From: Salipiger mangrovisoli
Lineage (GTDB): Bacteria > Pseudomonadota > Alphaproteobacteria > Rhodobacterales > Rhodobacteraceae
Assembly: GCF_015223355.1 (NCBI RefSeq)
Contig: NZ_JADFFK010000001.1
Location: 186,001-250,000, forward strand
Direction: 5' to 3'
DNA: 64,000 nt
This document shows, one piece after another, positions 60,145 to 64,000 of the stretch. Within the stretch, counting starts at the first letter, position 1, and each line of letters opens with the position of its first letter. The notes under the pieces were generated by a model that saw only the letters and a program-made list of their open reading frames with translations, had not been told where the DNA came from and ran no database searches. Position numbers and translations under genes: made by a program.

Positions 60145-60387
60145 TTAGTCGGGGGCCTTGGTGGTGAGCGCCAGCGCGTGCAGCTCGCCGTGATTGCCGT
60201 CCATCTTGCCCTTCAGCGCCGCATAGACCGCGCGCTGCTGCTGGACGCGGTTCTGGCCGCGGAAACTCTCGTCGATGACCTCTGCGGCGTAGTGATTGCC
60301 GTCGCCTGCGAGGTCGGTGATGGTGATCTTGGCCTCGGGGAAGGCGGCGCGGATGAGCTGTTCGATCTCCGTCGCTTCTATTGCCAT
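60145..60387 (-). CDS. bolA: BolA family protein
   Basis: The 80-residue product has the BolA class II KH-like fold with IEQLIRAAFPEAKITITDLAGDGNHYAAEVI. The conserved SFRGQNRVQQQRAVYAALKGKM helix-turn region and the terminal GELHALALTT are present, including the histidine that coordinates a shared [2Fe-2S] cluster. It lies 78 bases upstream of grxD and is probably transcribed with it. Confidence 0.93.
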   Translation of the reverse strand: MAIEATEIEQLIRAAFPEAKITITDLAGDGNHYAAEVIDESFRGQNRVQQQRAVYAALKGKMDGNHGELHALALTTKAPD

Positions 60388-60520
60388 GTGGGCGGACTCC
60401 GCTGTCAGACTGTTCTACTCAGATGTAAGACGGGCACCGCGCCGGTGCAAGCGGGGCCCGTGGGCTCGGATCGGGGGCGTGGCGTCTCTGGGGCGTCCCT
60501 CGGGCGTCTCGGGCGGCGGC

Positions 60521-61330
60521 TCAGAGCGCCAGCTCGACCCAGACCGGCACGTGGTCCGACGGCTTGTCGCGGCCGCGGATGTCGCGGTCGATGCCGCAAT
60601 CCACCATCAGGTCGGCGCAGGACGGCGTCATCAGCACGTGGTCGATGCGGATGCCGTTGTTCCGCTGCCACGCCCCGGCCTGGTAATCCCAGAAGGAATA
60701 GTGCCCCGGTCCCTGCACGCGGGCCCGGAACGCCTCGGTGAAGCCGAGGTTGAGAATGCGGCGGAAGGCGTCGCGGCTCTGCTGCAGATAGAGCGCGTCT
60801 TTCTCCCAGGCCTGCGGCTTGGCGGCGTCCTCGGCCTGCGGGATGATGTTGTAGTCGCCCGCCATCAGGGCAGGGGTCTCGTCGGCCAGAAGCTGCTGCG
60901 CGCGGGCATGCAGCCGGTCCATCCAATCCAGCTTGTAGCCGTATTTGCCATCGCGGATCGGCTGACCCTCGGCGTCGAACTCCACCGGGTTGCCGTTCGG
61001 CAGGTAGAGCCCGCAGAGGCGCACCGCCGCCGTCTCGCCCACGACCGTCGCCTCGATCCAGCGCGCCTGCTCGTCGCTGTCGTCGCCGGGCAGGCCGCGG
61101 CTGACGTCCTCGAGCGGGTGCTTGGAGAGGATCGCCACGCCATTGAAGCTCTTCATGCCGTGGGTTTCGACGTTGTAGCCGCGCTCCTCGAAAAGCTCGC
61201 GGGGGAAGGCCTCGTCGACCGACTTGATCTCCTGCAGCAGCGCGACATCCGGCTGCGCCTCGTCGAGCCAGTCCGCCAGCGCGCCGACGCGCGCCTTGAT
61301 GCCGTTGATGTTGAAGGTGGCGATCTTCAT
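60521..61330 (-). CDS. xthA: exodeoxyribonuclease III
   Basis: XthA is the main AP endonuclease/3' exonuclease of base-excision repair. The 269-residue product begins KIATFNINGIKARV and carries the metal-site LLQEIKS, the LCGLYLPNGNPV loop, AGDYNIIP and the C-terminal RIDHVLMTP and SDHVPVWVEL. The start at 61330 follows GGAGGG on the minus strand. It diverges from the repeat-peptide cassette across a 328-base AT-rich gap. Confidence 0.94.
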   Translation of the reverse strand: MKIATFNINGIKARVGALADWLDEAQPDVALLQEIKSVDEAFPRELFEERGYNVETHGMKSFNGVAILSKHPLEDVSRGLPGDDSDEQARWIEATVVGETAAVRLCGLYLPNGNPVEFDAEGQPIRDGKYGYKLDWMDRLHARAQQLLADETPALMAGDYNIIPQAEDAAKPQAWEKDALYLQQSRDAFRRILNLGFTEAFRARVQGPGHYSFWDYQAGAWQRNNGIRIDHVLMTPSCADLMVDCGIDRDIRGRDKPSDHVPVWVELAL

Positions 61331-61658
61331 CTGGTGCCCTCCGGAAGTTGCGCCAGCTATCGCGCAAAGCCGGCGGGGGGACAAGGCCGGCTGTTCCGAT
61401 TCGCCGGCGATTCGGCCAGATCGCGGTGCGATTCGAGGTCAATTTCCGAATTTTGGTGACGCTAGGGAAACTATCCCCAGAAAATTATTTTCTGTGGGGA
61501 AGCGTGATTGTCGCGAATTGCGACCATATTGTAACTCATTGTTTCTGTGAAGAACTCCGGTATTAATCTACCTTAACAAGAAACCATATTGCCTGAAGCA
61601 ATCATCGCAAGAAACCCTGAAGCACGTTTCCAGTGCCAATCCAACCAGGAGGTCTTCC
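61331..61658. other. AT-rich 328-base control region upstream of the repeat-peptide cassette
   Basis: No gene is supported here. The stretch 61440-61620 is strikingly AT-rich for this genome. It contains a hairpin at 61475-61499 (CCCCAGAAAAT with ATTTTCTGTGGGG, one bulge), a GTCGC-GAATT-GCGAC dyad at 61510-61524, and a possible -35/-10 pair (TTGTCG near 61508, TGTAAC near 61530). A strong AGGAGG at 61647-61652 serves the next gene. The base composition and dyads suggest a regulated promoter rather than a constitutive one. Confidence 0.45.
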
Positions 61659-62006
61659 ATGACTGCTCAACTCAAGCACACCGTGACCGAGGAAGCTCAA
61701 GCCGCGACCGATTGCGATCTCTTCGGCGGCGAGGGCTGCGCGATGTTCACCTCGGGGGCCGCGCCGGCCGGGGCGCAGGCGCTGCTCGGCGAGGCTGTCG
61801 AGATGTTCACCTCCGGGGCTGCCCCGGCGGGCACCGCGATCGCCTCGGGCGAGGGCGCCGCGCTGTTCACTTCGGGGGCAGGCCCGGTGAGCGCGTCGCG
61901 GATCACCTCGGGCGAGGCGGTCGGGCTTTTCACCTCCGGGGCCGGGCCGCTGCGCTCGGAACTCGCCGCGGGGGAAGCCACCGCGCTCTTCACCTCGGGG
62001 GCCTGA
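61659..62006 (+). CDS. tandem-repeat short protein with five FTSGA units (possible peptide precursor)
   Basis: The 115-residue product has a 24-residue leader (with Cys19) followed by five repeats of about 20 residues. Each contains GE(G/A)xx(M/L)FTSGA. The FTSGA cores start at residues 30, 50, 70, 91 and 111, and the protein ends exactly at the last one. Between cores the linkers are small and neutral (APAGAQALL, GPVSASRITS). Only two cysteines occur (19 and 27), both before the first core. Expression signals are strong: AGGAGG five bases before the ATG, then a hairpin after the stop. I do not recognise a named family with certainty. A multi-core secreted or modified peptide is an inference. 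Confidence 0.8.
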   Translation: MTAQLKHTVTEEAQAATDCDLFGGEGCAMFTSGAAPAGAQALLGEAVEMFTSGAAPAGTAIASGEGAALFTSGAGPVSASRITSGEAVGLFTSGAGPLRSELAAGEATALFTSGA

Positions 62007-62018
62007 CGCCGCCTCGGG

Positions 62019-62041
62019 GCGGGTACCGACAGGGTGCCCGC
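62019..62041 (+). other. strong hairpin between repeat peptide and its neighbour gene
   Basis: GCGGGTACC-GACAG-GGTGCCCGC: a nine-pair stem with one wobble, 13 bases after the peptide stop. It would protect the upstream mRNA and reduce read-through, giving an excess of the peptide over the next protein. Confidence 0.6.
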
Positions 62042-62095
62042 CTGCCGGCTTTACCCTTCGCCCATCCGGGCCCCGCGCAGGAAAGGTCCGTCCGC

Positions 62096-63169
62096 ATGTC
62101 CACTGTCGTCGCTCTCCGTCCGATGCCGCGGCTCGCCGCGCCCGACGTGCGCATCGCCGCGCTGGTTACCTGTTTCGCACGCCACCGCCGCAGCGAGGAG
62201 GACGTGTTCTGGCTGAAGGAGAATGCCGAGCTCCTGAACATCCTCGAATGCACCCGTGCGTCGGGCGGGGGCGGGATCGGTACGCAGGCGCTGCAGCCGC
62301 ATGCGGGGTTCTACGCCACGGCCGAGGCACGGCTGGGCTTCTTTCCGCAGTATTACCGCTTCTTGCTGTCAATGGTGCTCGACCTCGAGGACCTCGGGAT
62401 GGCCGGCGACACCGGGCTGCGCATGGCGCAGAGCATCCGCGACGCGGATCTGCCTGCGGCCGAGCTTTCGGATCTGCAACGCATGGAGGCGCGGCGGCTG
62501 CTGGCGCGGCGCGGCCTTGCCGGCCGCAAGGATACCGGCCTTGAGGACCGGCTGCGTGCCTTCTGCGCCCGCCCCGGCACCTTCGCGCTGCCGAACAAGA
62601 AAGCGGCCTATGAGCTCAGCCATATCGTCTTCTACCTCAGTGAATACGGGCGGCGCGATCCGCAGCTCGACGAGGCGGCGCGGACCAGCCTGCATTTCGC
62701 GGGAAATCTTGCCTATCTTGAACAGAATTCCGACCTGCTGGCTGAAGTCTGCATCGCGCTACGCTACGCGGGGGAGGTCCCGCCCGTGCTCTGGACCGGC
62801 TGGCTGAGCCGCGAGACGCATCTGTTCCGCGTCGCGTCGGGTCCGGATGGCCCGGTGCAGGACGGCTACCACGACTTTCTGGTCTGCAACTGGCAGCGCG
62901 CGGTGGCGGGGGAAGACCCTTTCCGCAAGCCGCTCGAAGCCGGGCACATGCGGTTCGACCGCGCCGCGAGCGAGGCTGCGCCGCTGCGCGAGCTGTCGCG
63001 GGCGCTCTATGCCATGCAGGGCGGTCGCTGCGCCGACTGGGGTGTGATGCGCCGCCGCATGGGCGCGGCGCTGTCGCCGATGGTGCGCGGCCTGCTGGAC
63101 GAAATGGCGCTGGGCTCTGCGCATTTCGACGCCTTCTTCGAGGGCTTCGTCCGGGCCCGGCAGTCATGA
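62096..63169 (+). CDS. uncharacterised helical protein of the repeat-peptide cassette
   Basis: The 357-residue product starts at 62096 (GGAAAGG upstream) and is predicted mostly alpha-helical. Conserved-looking segments include HRRSEEDVFWLKENAELLNI, GFFPQYYRFLLSMVLDLEDL and AYELSHIVFYLSEYGRRDP. Near the C-terminus there is a CADWGVMRRRMG stretch. I see no signal peptide, no transmembrane helix, no radical-SAM CxxxCxxC, no YcaO, lanthionine-synthetase or kinase motif, and no helix-turn-helix. It is coupled to the transporter by an ATGA overlap. It could belong to an existing Rhodobacterales DUF that I cannot name reliably. A partner or modification role for the repeat peptide is a guess from context. 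Confidence 0.7.
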   Translation: MSTVVALRPMPRLAAPDVRIAALVTCFARHRRSEEDVFWLKENAELLNILECTRASGGGGIGTQALQPHAGFYATAEARLGFFPQYYRFLLSMVLDLEDLGMAGDTGLRMAQSIRDADLPAAELSDLQRMEARRLLARRGLAGRKDTGLEDRLRAFCARPGTFALPNKKAAYELSHIVFYLSEYGRRDPQLDEAARTSLHFAGNLAYLEQNSDLLAEVCIALRYAGEVPPVLWTGWLSRETHLFRVASGPDGPVQDGYHDFLVCNWQRAVAGEDPFRKPLEAGHMRFDRAASEAAPLRELSRALYAMQGGRCADWGVMRRRMGAALSPMVRGLLDEMALGSAHFDAFFEGFVRARQS

Positions 63170-64000
63170 GGACGTCGGGCGCGGCGCTGACCGGCGCGGG
63201 GCTCGTCGCGCTCTACACCGCGCTGATCGCCGCGGCGGACGGGATCACCAAGCTGATGTCGGGCGGCTATGCGGCCCCGCAGTTCTTTGCGCTGTCCTCG
63301 GCGCTGGTGCTTTGCCTTTCGGCCTGCGCCGCGGCCGGACAGGGCTCGGTGCGCGAGGGACTGAGCCTGCAAAGCCGGGGCACGATGGTGCTGCGCGCGC
63401 TGCTGACGGTGGTGGCGGCAATCGCCTTCTACATGGCATTCCGGCATCTGCCCTTTGCCGATGTGTTTGTCTTCATCGGGCTCATGCCGATCATCGCCGC
63501 CGCGCTTTCCGGTCCGGTGCTGGGAGAGCCGCTGCGCCCGGCGGCCTGGCTCGCGGTGGCGGCGGGGGCCTGCGGCCTGCTCTTCCTTGTGCCCGAGGGG
63601 CGCGCCGGGCTGGATGCCGGGCATCTCTGGGCGCTGCTCGCGGCGTTCGCCGGGACCGGCGCGATGGTCGCGGCCCGTGCCATCGCGCGGCGCGAGCGCA
63701 AGCCGCTGGCGCAGGTCTTCTGGCCCAATCTCGCGCTGGCGCTGGTCATGGGCGCGGCGCTGCCCTTCGTCTGGCAGCCGATGCCGCCCTCGGACTGGCT
63801 CTGGGTCGCGGGCTACGCGCTTTTGCTTTTCGGCGCGCGGCTCGTCTCGGTCGAGGCGCTGCGGCTGCTTCCGGCCTATGTGGCGACACCGCTGATGAAC
63901 CTGCAATTCGTCTGGATGGTGGGGATCGGCGCGTTCGGCTTCGGCGAGCTGCCAAGCCTCGGCAGCATGCTGGGGGCGGCGCTGGTCATCGGCTCGGGCC
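63166..64000 (+). CDS. EamA/DMT-family transporter (3' truncated by window end)
   Basis: The visible 278 residues start at the ATG in 63166, which overlaps the preceding stop. They contain about nine hydrophobic helices of the ten-helix drug/metabolite transporter superfamily. There are two EamA halves (ALIAADGITKL- and LWALLAAFAGTGAMVAAR- type starts) and the GEPL kink (PVLGEPLRPAAWLAVAAGAC). The C-terminus lies outside. DMT proteins usually export or import small metabolites; its coupling to the repeat-peptide operon suggests it may export a cassette product. Confidence 0.85.
   Translation, partial: MRTSGAALTGAGLVALYTALIAAADGITKLMSGGYAAPQFFALSSALVLCLSACAAAGQGSVREGLSLQSRGTMVLRALLTVVAAIAFYMAFRHLPFADVFVFIGLMPIIAAALSGPVLGEPLRPAAWLAVAAGACGLLFLVPEGRAGLDAGHLWALLAAFAGTGAMVAARAIARRERKPLAQVFWPNLALALVMGAALPFVWQPMPPSDWLWVAGYALLLFGARLVSVEALRLLPAYVATPLMNLQFVWMVGIGAFGFGELPSLGSMLGAALVIGSG

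Overview
The window is a gene-dense, high-GC stretch of an alphaproteobacterial chromosome. Several things point to Rhodobacterales/Roseobacteraceae: a nuo operon interleaved with small lipoprotein and DUF genes, birA-coaX-rnj directly behind nuoN, a ChpT-type phosphotransferase, ornithine-lipid genes, a single-chain indolepyruvate oxidoreductase, and REP-like intergenic repeats. A Salipiger/Pelagibaca-like genus is possible but cannot be settled from the sequence. I see no prophage, IS element, CRISPR array or plasmid gene.

Layout. (1) 1-18.5 kb: complex I operon from a truncated nuoB through nuoN, with nine non-canonical genes inserted between the core subunits. These include four predicted lipoproteins, two related DUF5333-like proteins, a membrane protein that repeats the C-terminal domain of NuoE, a carboxymuconolactone-decarboxylase-like protein and a 32-residue one-helix microprotein ahead of nuoK. 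A strong terminator follows. (2) 18.5-21.8 kb: birA, coaX, rnj. (3) 21.8-29.7 kb: a divergent cytochrome P450, then a DctB-type sensor kinase, a degenerate DctD-type regulator and a DctPQM TRAP transporter behind tandem operators. (4) 29.7-34.2 kb, minus strand: a LytTR membrane regulator, SufT-like, MscS, IscA-like and tpiA. (5) 34.6-41.7 kb: an orphan small gene, two identical tRNA-Asp genes, obgE-proB-proA, chpT, a DUF3553 gene and olsBA, with a CtrA-like box in front of olsB. (6) 41.7-52.9 kb: housekeeping and enzyme genes (thiE-like, TfoX-like, GNAT, trmJ, ctaA, M32 carboxypeptidase, DoxX-like, LysR, purL, methyltransferase, LysR), plus a candidate small RNA near 51.9 kb. (7) 53-61.3 kb: indolepyruvate ferredoxin oxidoreductase, murI flanked by inverted repeats, ccmE, map, GNAT, grxD, bolA, xthA. 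(8) 61.3-64 kb: a cassette encoding a short protein built of five about 20-residue repeats, an unrecognised 357-residue protein and an EamA-type transporter that runs off the window.

The best candidate for an undescribed system is region 8. The repeat peptide has its own Shine-Dalgarno, a strong hairpin separates it from the second gene, and the second gene is translationally coupled to the transporter. That layout would suit a multi-core secreted or modified peptide with an accessory protein and an exporter, but function is inference only. Other signals worth following are the complex I accessory genes, the Walker A-deficient DctD-like regulator with its paired operators, and the small RNA with a CUCCCU loop.
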